Assembly (NCBI RefSeq): GCF_001746415.1
Contig: NZ_MEHJ01000001.1
Coordinates: 6,950,501 to 7,014,500 of the forward strand
DNA length: 64,000 nucleotides
Reading direction: 5' to 3'
Source of the DNA: Streptomyces agglomeratus
GTDB taxonomy: Bacteria > Actinomycetota > Actinomycetes > Streptomycetales > Streptomycetaceae
Part shown: one piece after another, positions 51,255-60,540 of the stretch
How positions within the stretch are numbered: position 1 is the stretch's first letter
Layout: every line of letters starts with the position of its first letter
Program-made: the position numbers and the translations under genes
The notes under the pieces: generated by a model
Databases searched by the model: none
What the model was told of the DNA's origin: nothing
What the model saw: the letters and a program-made list of their open reading frames with translations, nothing else

Positions 51255-52040
51255 GTGAAGATCGCGCTCATGGACTCGGGAATCGGCCTGCTGCCGACGG
51301 CCGCCGCGGTGCGCCGACTGCGGCCCGACGCCGACCTGGTCCTCTCCTCCGACCCCGACGGCATGCCCTGGGGGCCGCGTACGCCGGCCGATGTCACCGA
51401 GCGTGCGCTGGCCGTGGCACGGGCCGCCGCCGCGCACCGGCCCGACGCGCTGATCGTGGCCTGCAACACCGCGTCCGTACACGCCCTGCCCGCGCTCCGC
51501 GCGGAGCTGGAGCCCGGCATCCCGGTCATCGGCACCGTGCCCGCGATCAAGCCGGCCGCCGCGGGCGGCGGGTCCGTCGCCATCTGGGCCACGCCCGCCA
51601 CCACGGGCAGCCCGTACCAGCGCGGCCTCATCCGTGACTTCGCCGACGGCGCGGCCGTCACCGAGGTCCCCTGCCCCGGCCTCGCCGACGCGACGCAGCA
51701 CGCCGACGAGGAAGCCATCGACCGCGCCATCGCGGCCGCCGCCGCACTCACTCCGCGCGATGTAAGGGCCGTCGTCCTGGGCTGCACCCATTACGAACTG
51801 CTCGTTGAGCGGATCCGCGCCGCCGTCCAGCCGCACGGGCTCCCGCCCGTCGTGCTCCATGGCTCCGCCGAAGCCGTGGCCGCCCAGGCTCTGCGCCGTA
51901 TCGGTGCACAGCCGGCCCCCGCGGCGGCGCCCACGCCGGGCATCACCGTGCTGCTCAGCGGACGGGAGTCCGCGCTGCCCGCCGCGGCGCTCGCCTACCC
52001 CGAGGGCCGCCTGCTGGACACGGTCGACGCCGCCCGCTGA
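51255..52040 (+). CDS. Aspartate/glutamate racemase family protein
   Basis: A 261-aa glutamate-racemase-type protein. It begins IALMDSGIGLLPTAAAV (substrate loop). The two catalytic cysteines are in VACNTASVHALP and VVLGCTHYELL. It is shorter and more divergent at the N-terminus than housekeeping MurI, so it may be a second racemase rather than the cell-wall enzyme. The GTG at 51255 lies 6 nt after TATGGT (51243-51248) with no Shine-Dalgarno. It is divergent from the glycosyltransferase. Confidence 0.85.
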   Translation: MKIALMDSGIGLLPTAAAVRRLRPDADLVLSSDPDGMPWGPRTPADVTERALAVARAAAAHRPDALIVACNTASVHALPALRAELEPGIPVIGTVPAIKPAAAGGGSVAIWATPATTGSPYQRGLIRDFADGAAVTEVPCPGLADATQHADEEAIDRAIAAAAALTPRDVRAVVLGCTHYELLVERIRAAVQPHGLPPVVLHGSAEAVAAQALRRIGAQPAPAAAPTPGITVLLSGRESALPAAALAYPEGRLLDTVDAAR

Positions 52041-52102
52041 CCGCGTCCGGCCGGACGGGCTCGGCACTGCCGGGAACGCGGAACGTGAGTACGCTGCTAC
52101 GC

Positions 52103-52663
52103 ATGAAGGACCACCCCCACACCGAGGGGCGTGTCGCGGAGCCCCCTCCCGTGATCTGGACCGGACGCGCGACCAACCGCGCACAGTGGCTGCTCGCGGC
52201 CGTCGGCGCCGGCTGCCTCGCGCTCGGCGTCAAACTGGCCGTCGACTCGACCTGGACTTCCGGCCTCGCCCCACTCGTGATGTCGGTCGTGGGCTGTCTG
52301 GCCGCGGGCCTGCTCATCCTCTTCGGAACGCTCGCCTTCGTCCATGTGGCGGTCAGGGTCGACAGCGACGCGATGGAAGTCCGCTGCGGACACATGGGCC
52401 TGCCCCGGCGCCGCATCCTGCTCGCGCACGTGGTGCGGGCGGAGTTCGCGCCGAAAATCACGCCACGGCAGTGGGGTGGCTGGGGCTATCGCTGGCGGCC
52501 CGGGAAAGGGATGGCCGTGATCGTCCGCAGGGGAGAGGGGGTTGTCCTGCGTCTGGGAGACGGCCGGATCTTCACGGTCACGGTCGACGACGCCGAAACG
52601 GCGGTACGGATCATCCGCGCCCGCCTGCACGCCGCCGCGACAGGCAACACCACCGGCAGCTGA
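52103..52663 (+). CDS. Small membrane protein of unknown function
   Basis: A 186-aa protein with two adjacent membrane helices (about 28-48 and 58-83) and a C-terminal soluble domain. The soluble part reads RVDSDAMEVRCGHMGLPRRR...VVLRLGDGRIFTVTVDD, a bacterial-PH-like pattern seen in DUF-type membrane proteins. The function is unknown. I chose ATG 52103, 7 nt after TACGCT. A GTG at 52085 is an alternative start. Confidence 0.78.
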   Translation: MKDHPHTEGRVAEPPPVIWTGRATNRAQWLLAAVGAGCLALGVKLAVDSTWTSGLAPLVMSVVGCLAAGLLILFGTLAFVHVAVRVDSDAMEVRCGHMGLPRRRILLAHVVRAEFAPKITPRQWGGWGYRWRPGKGMAVIVRRGEGVVLRLGDGRIFTVTVDDAETAVRIIRARLHAAATGNTTGS

Positions 52664-52730
52664 CCTGCCCGGCCACACCGACACCCACGAACGGCCGGAG
52701 CGTCGAACGGCCGGCGCCCCGGCACGGTCT

Positions 52731-52768
52731 GCAGCCGTTGCGTGGTGCGTTCATTGCACCTCGGCTGC
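52731..52768. terminator. Candidate hairpin between convergent genes
   Basis: GCAGCC/GGCTGC (52731-52736 with 52763-52768) encloses GGTGC/GCACC (52744-52748 with 52756-52760), giving an interrupted stem. It is located between the PH-like protein gene (+) and the O-antigen-ligase-like gene (-). Confidence 0.4.
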
Positions 52769-52813
52769 GGGAACGGGCCGGGAGGGGCGGAGTGGATCGC
52801 AGGCCGCCCCGGA

Positions 52814-53908
52814 TCAACGGCCACGCGCCGGTGCCTCCGCCTCCGCCGCCGCATCCGCAGTGAACGTTCCGCCACTCGCGTCGTCCGAGAGCCGCCGCGC
52901 CGTTGCCAGGCCCGCCAGCACCCCCGCCCCCGCGGTCACCGCCGTGAAGCTGAGCGCGTTGCCGACGGCCGCCAGCGCCGCGAGGGCCGTGAGCGACGCC
53001 CCCGCGGTCAGGACCACCGGTGTGTCACGGGGCGAGCGCCACAGCCCGTACAGCATCCAGCCGAAGACCGCGCCCAGCAGCGACGTCCCCACCACGCCCT
53101 GCTCGGCGGCCAGCTGCAACGGCGCCGAGTGGGGCTTGCCGTCGCCGTGCGGCGTCTGCCGCGCGGTGGGGCTGAGCCTGCCGAACCGGTCGGGCCCCGC
53201 GCCGCGCGCCGGGTGCTCCTTGGCGAGGTCGAGGGCGTCCTGCCAGAGCAGCACCCGGTTCACCGTCAGCTGCCCTTCGAGCGACACCGCGAGGCCGGAC
53301 GGCAGCGCGTCCTCTGCCATCGCCCACGAACCACCCACTACGAGCCCTGTCGCCAGCGCGAGTCCCGCCAGTCCCACCATCCTGCGGTTGATCCGTGCCG
53401 CCGCGAGCGAACACAGCAGTACGCCGAGTGCCGCGACGAACCCGGCGACGGAACCGAGCGCCAGTCCCGTCACCGCGACCCCGAGCGCCAGCAGCCGGAG
53501 CGCGATCCGCAGCGGATAGGGCCGGGCCGCCCACGCCGCACAGCAGGCCGCCCCCGAGGCCAGCGCCAGCAGCGCCGCGGCGGCGCCCGTACTTCCGAGA
53601 CTGTGTCCGGCGGCGGCCGCACCCGGCAGGTCACCCGGCAAGCCGTCCTCGGGGCGGCGCAGAGCCACGGCCATGGCGAGCGCCGCTGCCGAGGCGGCGG
53701 CGACCGGCAGCAGCGAGCCGCAGATCCGCCCGCACGCGTAGCCTCCCGCGACAGCCAGCACGGCCAGCAGCACACCTTCGGGCCTGGCCTCCCGCCCCGC
53801 CGCGGCGACCAGCGACCAGACGGCGCACCCGCCGAGGATCACCACCCCTGCGGCATCGGTGACCGCGCCGCGTGCGCGCGCGCCGGACCGCACGGCCGGT
53901 GCAGCCAT
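52814..53908 (-). CDS. O-antigen ligase-like multi-pass membrane protein
   Basis: A 364-aa protein with about ten membrane helices and the Wzy/WaaL-type loop VNRVLLWQDALDLAKEHPAR...GPDRFGRLSP...KPHSAPLQLAAEQG, typical of the O-antigen ligase/polymerase family (PF04932). It could ligate or polymerise a surface polysaccharide. The glycosyltransferase 2 kb away may be functionally related, but this is weak inference. The ATG at 53908 follows GGGGGG. Confidence 0.85.
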   Translation of the reverse strand: MAAPAVRSGARARGAVTDAAGVVILGGCAVWSLVAAAGREARPEGVLLAVLAVAGGYACGRICGSLLPVAAASAAALAMAVALRRPEDGLPGDLPGAAAAGHSLGSTGAAAALLALASGAACCAAWAARPYPLRIALRLLALGVAVTGLALGSVAGFVAALGVLLCSLAAARINRRMVGLAGLALATGLVVGGSWAMAEDALPSGLAVSLEGQLTVNRVLLWQDALDLAKEHPARGAGPDRFGRLSPTARQTPHGDGKPHSAPLQLAAEQGVVGTSLLGAVFGWMLYGLWRSPRDTPVVLTAGASLTALAALAAVGNALSFTAVTAGAGVLAGLATARRLSDDASGGTFTADAAAEAEAPARGR

Positions 53909-54092
53909 CCCGTCGACCCCCCGACTAGACGGGCCCCGCCCACCCACGGCCGGACAGGCCGGGGTGCCGGGGACTGGCGCACACGCTAACGGCAGGGACG
54001 ACGACGCGTGTGCGGATTGCGCAGGAACGTTGTTTCCGACGTTCGCCGGATCGCCCTCTGCGCGCCCGCCCGGCCACCGTAGACTTCACCTG

Positions 54093-55718
54093 GTGAGCGC
54101 CACCCCCACCGCCATAGACCAGCCCGCGCAGCAGCTGGCCCCGCACTCCGATGCCACCTCTCGACGGAGAAGCGCGAGACGAATGCTGACCCGGCTCGTG
54201 GCCCCCGCGGCCGGAGTTCTCTCCGGTCTCCTCCTGTACGCGAGTTTCCCGCCCCGCCCGCTGTGGTGGCTGGTGCTGCCCGGTTTCGCGCTGTTGGCCG
54301 GGTGCCTCTACGGGCGCCGCGCGCGGGCCGCGTTCGGCCTCGGCCTTCTCGCCGGTCTGGGCTTCCTGCTGCCGCTGCTCAGCTGGACGGGTGAGGAGGT
54401 GGGCCCGGTCCCCTGGCTGGCGCTCGCCACCGCCGAAGCGCTGTTCGTCGCCGTGTGCTGCGCCGGTATCGCCCTGGTGACCCGGCTGCCGCTCTGGCCG
54501 GTATGGGGAGCGGCCGTGTGGATCCTGGGCGAGGCGGTCCGGGCGCGCGTACCGTTCGGCGGATTCCCCTGGGGCAAGATCGCGTTCGGTCAGGCCGACA
54601 GCGTCTTCCTGCCGCTGGCCGCCGTCGGCGGCACACCCGTCCTGGGGTTCGCCGTCGTGCTGTGCGGCTTCGGACTCTACGAAGCGCTGCGGCAGTTCCT
54701 TACGTACCGCACCACCCGCGAAGTGCCGCGCAAGGGCGCCGCCATCGCCGCCCTGACGGTCCTCGTGCCGGTCACGGCGGCTTTTGCCGCCCTGCCGCTC
54801 GTCGACGACTCCGCCCAGGACGGCACCGCGACGGCCGCCGCGATCCAGGGCAACGTCCCCCGGCTCGGACTCGACTTCAACGAGCAGCGCCGCGCGGTGC
54901 TGGACAACCACGCACGACGTACGGAAGAGCTCGCGGACGATGTCGAGGCCGGCAAGGTGCCCCGGCCCGACTTCGTCCTGTGGCCGGAGAACTCCTCCGA
55001 CCTCGACCCCTACCGCAACAGCGACGCCCGCGCGGTGATCGACCGGGCCGTTCGCGCGATCGGCGCCCCGACGGTCGTCGGAGCGGTGCTCACACCCGAC
55101 ACGGGAAAGCTGCGCAACACGCTCATCGAATGGGACCCGGAGCGCGGCCCGGTCGCGACGTACGACAAGCGTCACGTCCAGCCGTTCGGCGAGTACATCC
55201 CGATGCGTTCCTTCGTACGGCTCTTCAGCTCGGACGTCGACCGGGTACGCAGGGACTTCGGGCCGGGCACCAAGGTGGGCGTCTTCGACCTGGCGGGCAC
55301 CAAGGTGGGGCTCGCCACCTGCTACGAGGCGGCCTTCGACTGGGCGGTGCGGGACACCGTCACGGGCGGGGCACAGCTCATCAGCGTACCCAGCAACAAC
55401 GCGACCTTCGGGCGCAGCGAGATGACGTACCAGCAGCTCGCGATGTCCAGGGTGCGGGCCGTCGAGCACAGCCGGGCTGTTGTCGTCCCCGTGACCAGTG
55501 GAGTCAGCGCTGTCATCCAGCCGGACGGCGAGGTCGTGCAGCAGACGAAGATGTTCACGCCGGACGCACTGGTGGCCGAGGTGCCGCTGCGCTCCTCGCT
55601 GACTCCCGCAACGCGCCTCGGCACGATGCCCGAAGGCGTACTGGTGGTGCTCGCGGGGGCCGGTCTCGGGTGGGCTGTGTTCCGCGGCGTACGGGCGCGC
55701 CGGGGAACGTCCGCGTGA
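54093..55718 (+). CDS. lnt: Apolipoprotein N-acyltransferase
   Basis: A 541-aa Lnt. Six to seven N-terminal helices (about 35-235) and a closing helix flank a nitrilase-type domain. The triad is E299 in LWPENS, K359 in YDKRHVQPFGEY and C410 in ATCYEAAFD. It N-acylates the diacylglyceryl cysteine of lipoproteins at the outer membrane face. Actinobacteria often have one or two Lnt copies, some fused to Dpm; this copy is unfused. The GTG at 54093 lies 7 nt after a TAGACT box. Confidence 0.93.
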   Translation: MSATPTAIDQPAQQLAPHSDATSRRRSARRMLTRLVAPAAGVLSGLLLYASFPPRPLWWLVLPGFALLAGCLYGRRARAAFGLGLLAGLGFLLPLLSWTGEEVGPVPWLALATAEALFVAVCCAGIALVTRLPLWPVWGAAVWILGEAVRARVPFGGFPWGKIAFGQADSVFLPLAAVGGTPVLGFAVVLCGFGLYEALRQFLTYRTTREVPRKGAAIAALTVLVPVTAAFAALPLVDDSAQDGTATAAAIQGNVPRLGLDFNEQRRAVLDNHARRTEELADDVEAGKVPRPDFVLWPENSSDLDPYRNSDARAVIDRAVRAIGAPTVVGAVLTPDTGKLRNTLIEWDPERGPVATYDKRHVQPFGEYIPMRSFVRLFSSDVDRVRRDFGPGTKVGVFDLAGTKVGLATCYEAAFDWAVRDTVTGGAQLISVPSNNATFGRSEMTYQQLAMSRVRAVEHSRAVVVPVTSGVSAVIQPDGEVVQQTKMFTPDALVAEVPLRSSLTPATRLGTMPEGVLVVLAGAGLGWAVFRGVRARRGTSA

Positions 55719-55815
55719 GCCGCTGCGAGGTCGTGTGAGACCGGGCGACTCCGTGTGCGCTCCCCGCGTGTTCCCCGTGCGTTTCGCGCCGCGGAACGCC
55801 CGTTAGGGTCGGGCC

Positions 55816-56295
55816 ATGGCAACTCCCGACTTCATCCGCGAGCTCCGGGCCACCGCGGGCCACCAGCTTCTCTTCCTGCCGGGCGTCAGCGCCGTCGTCT
55901 TCGACGACGCGGGCAGAGTGCTGCTCGGCCGTCGCACCGACACGGGGAAGTGGTCCGTCATCGGCGGCATCCCGGAGCCCGGGGAGCAGCCGGCGGCGGC
56001 CGCCGTGCGTGAGGTGTACGAGGAGACCGCCGTGGAATGCGTGCCGGAACGCGTCGTTCTCGTACAGGCCCTGAAGCCCGTCGAGTACCCGAACAGCGAC
56101 CGGTGCCAGTACATGGACATCACCTTCCGGTGCAGGGCCGTCGGTGGTGAGGCACGAGTCAACGACGACGAGTCGCTGGATGTCGCCTGGTTCTCGGTCG
56201 ACGCTCTCCCGGCCCTCAACGAGTTCGCTCTCCTGCGCATCAAGCAGGCCCTCACCGACGAACCCACATGGTTCGAGCCCACCACCTTGCTGTGA
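55816..56295 (+). CDS. NUDIX hydrolase
   Basis: A 159-aa single-domain NUDIX protein. The NUDIX box is visible as GGIPEPGEQPAAAAVREVYEET (its last residues REVYEETAVE continue the box), preceded by LLGRRTDTGKWSVI. It hydrolyses a nucleoside diphosphate linked to another moiety. The substrate is unknown. The ATG at 55816 lies 6 nt after TAGGGT (55804-55809) with no Shine-Dalgarno. Confidence 0.9.
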   Translation: MATPDFIRELRATAGHQLLFLPGVSAVVFDDAGRVLLGRRTDTGKWSVIGGIPEPGEQPAAAAVREVYEETAVECVPERVVLVQALKPVEYPNSDRCQYMDITFRCRAVGGEARVNDDESLDVAWFSVDALPALNEFALLRIKQALTDEPTWFEPTTLL

Positions 56296-56350
56296 AGTGT
56301 GGGCGCCGGCCACATCGGTGCCCGAAGGGGCGCTGTCTAGGGTCGTGGGC

Positions 56351-57148
56351 ATGACCGCGCCCACCACACATCCCACGCCCGTTGCCGGACTCGACCTCGG
56401 CGGCCGTACCGCGCTCGTCACCGGAGCGGCGGGCGGCATCGGCCGTGCCTGCGTGCTGCGGCTCGCGGCGGCGGGAGCCAAGGTCAGAGCCGTCGACCGG
56501 GACGCGGAAGGGCTCGACGCCCTCGCCGGGCAGGCACAGGACCTCGCCGGCGCGGTGGAGACGCGGACCCTCGACCTCACCGACCTCGACGCGGCGGAGC
56601 AGGTGGCGGCGGGCACGGACATCCTGGTGAACAACGCCGGGTTGCAGCTCGTGCGCCCCATCGAGGAGTTTCCCCCGGACGTGTTCCACACCGTGCTGAC
56701 CGTCATGCTCGAAGCGCCGTTCCGGCTGATCCGTGGAGCGCTTCCGCACATGTACGGGCAGGGCTGGGGACGCATCGTCAACATCTCCTCGGTGCACGGG
56801 CTGCGCGCCTCCGCGTACAAGTCGGCGTACGTCGCCGCCAAGCACGGGCTCGAAGGGCTCTCCAAGACAGCCGCACTGGAGGGCGCCGAGCACGGCGTCA
56901 CATCGAACTGCGTCAATCCCGGCTACGTGCGCACCCCCCTCGTGGAGCGGCAGATCGCCGACCAGGCGGCCGCGCACGGGCTGCCGGAGGAACGTGTGCT
57001 CGTCGACGTGCTCCTCAGGGACTCCGCGCTCAAGCGCCTCCTCGAACCCGAGGAGGTCGCCGAGGCCGTCGCGTACCTGTGCGGCCCCCAGGCGTCGTTC
57101 ATCACGGGAACGTCACTGCCCCTCGACGGCGGCTGGACCGCTCACTAG
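56351..57148 (+). CDS. 3-hydroxybutyrate dehydrogenase (SDR family)
   Basis: A 265-aa short-chain dehydrogenase. The cofactor loop is TGAAGGIGRA, then NNAGLQLVRPIEEF and the active-site set VNISSVHG...YKSAYVAAKHG. The C-terminal part (CVNPGYVRTPLVERQIADQA) matches the D-3-hydroxybutyrate dehydrogenase subgroup, which oxidises 3-hydroxybutyrate to acetoacetate with NAD. The ATG at 56351 lies 7 nt after TAGGGT. A regulator gene starts 17 bp after its stop and is probably co-transcribed. Confidence 0.88.
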   Translation: MTAPTTHPTPVAGLDLGGRTALVTGAAGGIGRACVLRLAAAGAKVRAVDRDAEGLDALAGQAQDLAGAVETRTLDLTDLDAAEQVAAGTDILVNNAGLQLVRPIEEFPPDVFHTVLTVMLEAPFRLIRGALPHMYGQGWGRIVNISSVHGLRASAYKSAYVAAKHGLEGLSKTAALEGAEHGVTSNCVNPGYVRTPLVERQIADQAAAHGLPEERVLVDVLLRDSALKRLLEPEEVAEAVAYLCGPQASFITGTSLPLDGGWTAH

Positions 57149-57164
57149 CTGGTTGAGTGTGCCC

Positions 57165-59087
57165 ATGTCCCACGATCAGCCACAGAGCGGCAGCGAAGTC
57201 CCGTACCTGGAACTTCTCGCGCGAGGGGCCGCCGCCGACGCCTACGAGCGGCCCGTGCTCGTGGCCCGCGCGGACGGTGCGCCGCCCGAGACGCTCGCCG
57301 CGCTCGAGACCGCGAAGATGCACGCGCTGCGGGTGCGCGCCGAACTGGAGGGCCGGCGTCGGCGCGAGGCCGAGCTGTCCGCGCTCTACGAGACCGCCCA
57401 CGACCTCGCCGGGCTGCGCGACCTCGACGCCGTACTGGCGGCGATCGTGCAACGGGCGCGGTCGCTCCTGGGAACGGAGGTCGCGTACCTGAGCCTCAAC
57501 GACCCGGTGGCGGGCGACACGTACATGCGGGTCACCGAAGGGTCGGTGTCGGCGCGCTTCCAGCAGCTGCGGCTCGGGATGGGCGAGGGACTCGGCGGAC
57601 TCGTCGCGCAGACCGCCCGCCCCTACGCGACCGAGAGCTACTTCGACGATCCACGGTTTCAGCACACCTGGACGATCGATTCGGGCGTACGCGACGAAGG
57701 GCTCGTCGCGATCCTCGGCGTACCGCTCACGCTCGGCAGCCAGGTGATCGGTGTGCTCTTTGCCGCCGACCGCCGTGCCCGCGTGTTCGAGCGCGAGCAG
57801 ATCGCGCTGCTCGGCTCGTTCGCCGCCCACGCCGCAGTCGCCATCGACACCGCAAACCTGCTGGCGGAGACGCGTTCGGCGCTCGCCGAACTGGAGAAGG
57901 CGAACGAGATCATTCGCGACCGCAGCGGCGTCATCGAGCGTGCCTCGGACGTGCACGACCGGCTCACCGAACTGGTGCTGCGCGGAGGAGGTGTCCCCGA
58001 CGTGGCGCGCGCGGTGTCCGAAGTGCTGCACGGGAACGTCGATTTCCGGGACGCCGACGGGGAGCCCGCCGGCGCCGAGGGACATGCGGTACGGCGCGGC
58101 GACGACTGGGTGGTCAGCGTTTCGGCGGGCGGTGAACACCTCGGCGCACTCGTCCTGCACGGCCATCCCGAACTGGACCCCGTCGACCAGCGCACACTCG
58201 AACGCGCCGCCATGGTGACGTCGTTGCTGCTCCTCGCGAGGCGCTCGGCCGGCGAGGCCGAACAGCGCGTACGGGGGGAACTCCTCGACGACCTCCTCGA
58301 CGCCCCCGACCGGGACCCCCGGCTGCTCCGCGAACGGGCCGCCCGGCTGCGCGCCGACCTCGACGCCCCCCACGTCGTGCTCGCCGCCCGCATCGAGGCT
58401 CCCCGGGAGGCCAGCGTCGAGCGGGAGAGCGCGGACCGCAGACGGCTCTGGTCCGCGGGCTCGCACCTGGCAGCCACTGGGCACGGCCTGGCGGCGGCCC
58501 GCGACGGTGGCACCGTCCTGCTGCTTCCGCTGGGCAGCGGAGGCAGTGCCGCGGCTCTCGCCCGCCAGACGGCGAAGCACCTGAGCGGCGCCCTGCGCGA
58601 GCCCGTCACAGTCGGCGCCTCGGGCTCTGTGGACGCGCCCTCCGCACGTCCCGGTGCGGTGGCGGGAGCGTACGAGGAGGCACGCCGCTGCGTCGACGCG
58701 CTGCGGCTGCTCGGCCGTGCCGGGGAAGGGGCGGCGGCGGAGGATTTCGGGTTCCTGGGCCTGCTGCTCGCGGACAGCCGGGACGGCCGTTCCTCGGGGG
58801 CCATCGAAGGGTTCGTGAACCGCACCATCGGCGAGGTCGTCGCGTACGACCGGCGCCGGGGAACCGATCTGGTGCGCACCCTGGACGCGTACTTCGCGTG
58901 CGGGATGAGCCCCGCACGCACCAAGGACGCGCTGCACGTCCACGTCAACACGGTGGCACAGCGCCTCGACCGGATCGACAGACTGCTGGGTGCGGACTGG
59001 CAGTCGCCGGAGCGTGCCCTGGAGGTCCAGTTGGCGCTGCGGCTGCACGCTCTGTCGTCGGCGATGACCACTCGCGCGGCACACTGA
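57165..59087 (+). CDS. GAF domain/PucR-type helix-turn-helix regulator
   Basis: A 640-aa regulator. A short N-terminal coiled region precedes a GAF domain at about 80-230 (LLGTEVAYLSLNDPVAGDTY, GEGLGGLVAQTARPYATESY). A GGDEF-like (CdaR) middle region follows, and the C-terminal PucR helix-turn-helix is at about 575-635 (LVRTLDAYFACGMSPARTKD, HVHVNTVAQRLDRIDRLLG). PucR/CdaR activators sense metabolites. The gene lies 17 bp after the 3-hydroxybutyrate dehydrogenase, so it may control use of that compound. The ATG is at 57165. Confidence 0.9.
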   Translation: MSHDQPQSGSEVPYLELLARGAAADAYERPVLVARADGAPPETLAALETAKMHALRVRAELEGRRRREAELSALYETAHDLAGLRDLDAVLAAIVQRARSLLGTEVAYLSLNDPVAGDTYMRVTEGSVSARFQQLRLGMGEGLGGLVAQTARPYATESYFDDPRFQHTWTIDSGVRDEGLVAILGVPLTLGSQVIGVLFAADRRARVFEREQIALLGSFAAHAAVAIDTANLLAETRSALAELEKANEIIRDRSGVIERASDVHDRLTELVLRGGGVPDVARAVSEVLHGNVDFRDADGEPAGAEGHAVRRGDDWVVSVSAGGEHLGALVLHGHPELDPVDQRTLERAAMVTSLLLLARRSAGEAEQRVRGELLDDLLDAPDRDPRLLRERAARLRADLDAPHVVLAARIEAPREASVERESADRRRLWSAGSHLAATGHGLAAARDGGTVLLLPLGSGGSAAALARQTAKHLSGALREPVTVGASGSVDAPSARPGAVAGAYEEARRCVDALRLLGRAGEGAAAEDFGFLGLLLADSRDGRSSGAIEGFVNRTIGEVVAYDRRRGTDLVRTLDAYFACGMSPARTKDALHVHVNTVAQRLDRIDRLLGADWQSPERALEVQLALRLHALSSAMTTRAAH

Positions 59088-59136
59088 AAAGGCCGTGTAC
59101 GGGAACGCTCTGGGAGCGTTCCCGTACACGGCCTTT
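59088..59136. terminator. 23-bp perfect stem, bidirectional terminator
   Basis: Bases 59088-59110 pair without mismatch with 59114-59136 around the 3-nt loop TGG. The stem ends AAA on one side and TTT on the other, so it works as an intrinsic terminator in both directions. It starts right after the regulator stop and ends 19 bp before the convergent transporter stop. Confidence 0.9.
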
Positions 59137-59154
59137 CACAGAGTGGGCGTTCCG

Positions 59155-60540
59155 TCAGACGGTGCGAGCGCCGGCGGCCCGTACGACAGCGTCCTCCTCC
59201 GCGCGCGGCTCCGCGTCGATGTCCCCCAGATCCCGGTGCCGGGTCTCTTTCGCGCACCCGACCGCGACCACCGTGATGAGCGCGGCGGCGATGACGTACA
59301 GGGCGATCGGCGTGGAACTGCCGTAGTCCGCGAGGAGCGCCGTGGCGATCAGCGGTGCGGGGGCGCCGGCCGCGACCGAGGAGAACTGCGCGCCGATCGA
59401 AGCACCGGAGTAGCGCATGCGGGTCGCGAACATCTCGGAGAAGAAGGCCGCCTGCGGTGCGTACATCGCTCCGTGGAAGACCAGCCCGACCGTGACGGCG
59501 AGGAGCAGGCTCCCGAAGCTCTTGGTGTCGATCAGCATGAAGAACGGGAACATCCACAGGCCGACCCCGACCGCGCCGAGCAGATAGACGGGCCTGCGTC
59601 CGACCCGGTCCGACAGGGCGCCCCACGCCGGGATCACTGCGAAGTGGACGGCGGAGGCGATCAGCACCGCGTTGAGCGCGGTCTGCTTGCTCAGCTGCGC
59701 CTCTGTGGTGGCGTAGACGAGGATGAAAGCGGTGATGACGTAGTAGCTGATGTTCTCCGCCATACGGGCACCCATCGCGACCAGCACATCGCGCCAGTGG
59801 TGACGCAGGACGGCGACCAGCGGCATCTTCTCGGCGACCGCCGACGCGCTCTTACGCGCCTCGGCCTGGGCCAACGCGGCCTTGAAGACGGGTGATTCAT
59901 CGACAGAGAGACGAATCCACAGGCCGACGATCACGAGCACACCGGACAGCAGGAACGGTATGCGCCAACCCCACGCCAGGAAGGCGGAGTCCGACAGCAG
60001 CGCGGTCAACGCGGACAGCACACCGGTGGCCAGCAACTGCCCGGCGGGAGCCCCGGTCTGCGGCCACGAGGCCCAGAAGCCACGCCGCTTGGCATCCCCG
60101 TGCTCCGACACCAGCAGCACCGCCCCGCCCCACTCGCCGCCGAGTGCGAAGCCCTGGACGAGCCGCAGCACGGTGAGCAGGACGGGCGCGGCGGAGCCGA
60201 TGGTGGAGTGCGTCGGCAGGAGTCCGATGGCGAAGGTGGCGCCACCCATCAGCAGCAGGCTCAGCACCAGCAGCTTCTTGCGGCCGAGCCGGTCGCCGTA
60301 GTGCCCGAAGACGAGCGCTCCCAGGGGCCTGGCGGCGAAGCCGACGGCGTAGGTCAAGAAGGAGAGCAGGGTGCCCACGAGGGGGTCGGAGCCGGGAAAG
60401 AACAGCTTGTTGAAGACCAGCGCGGCGGCGGATCCGTACAAGAAGAAGTCGTACCACTCGATGGTGGTCCCGATGAGACTCGCGGCGACGATGCGCTTGA
60501 GGGTGCTGGGCGCGGGTGGAGCGGTTGATGGGGCGGCCAT
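59155..60540 (-). CDS. MFS transporter, metabolite:H+ symporter (MHS) type
   Basis: A 461-aa major facilitator with 12 helices. The MHS subgroup is recognised by the opening IVAASLIGTTIEWYDFFLYG, the loop signature GHYGDRLGRKK and VQGFALGGEWGGAVLL. These proteins import dicarboxylates, shikimate-like acids or betaines. It faces the 3-hydroxybutyrate dehydrogenase/PucR pair across a strong terminator, so a shared substrate is possible but unproven. The ATG is at 60540. Confidence 0.92.
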   Translation of the reverse strand: MAAPSTAPPAPSTLKRIVAASLIGTTIEWYDFFLYGSAAALVFNKLFFPGSDPLVGTLLSFLTYAVGFAARPLGALVFGHYGDRLGRKKLLVLSLLLMGGATFAIGLLPTHSTIGSAAPVLLTVLRLVQGFALGGEWGGAVLLVSEHGDAKRRGFWASWPQTGAPAGQLLATGVLSALTALLSDSAFLAWGWRIPFLLSGVLVIVGLWIRLSVDESPVFKAALAQAEARKSASAVAEKMPLVAVLRHHWRDVLVAMGARMAENISYYVITAFILVYATTEAQLSKQTALNAVLIASAVHFAVIPAWGALSDRVGRRPVYLLGAVGVGLWMFPFFMLIDTKSFGSLLLAVTVGLVFHGAMYAPQAAFFSEMFATRMRYSGASIGAQFSSVAAGAPAPLIATALLADYGSSTPIALYVIAAALITVVAVGCAKETRHRDLGDIDAEPRAEEDAVVRAAGARTV

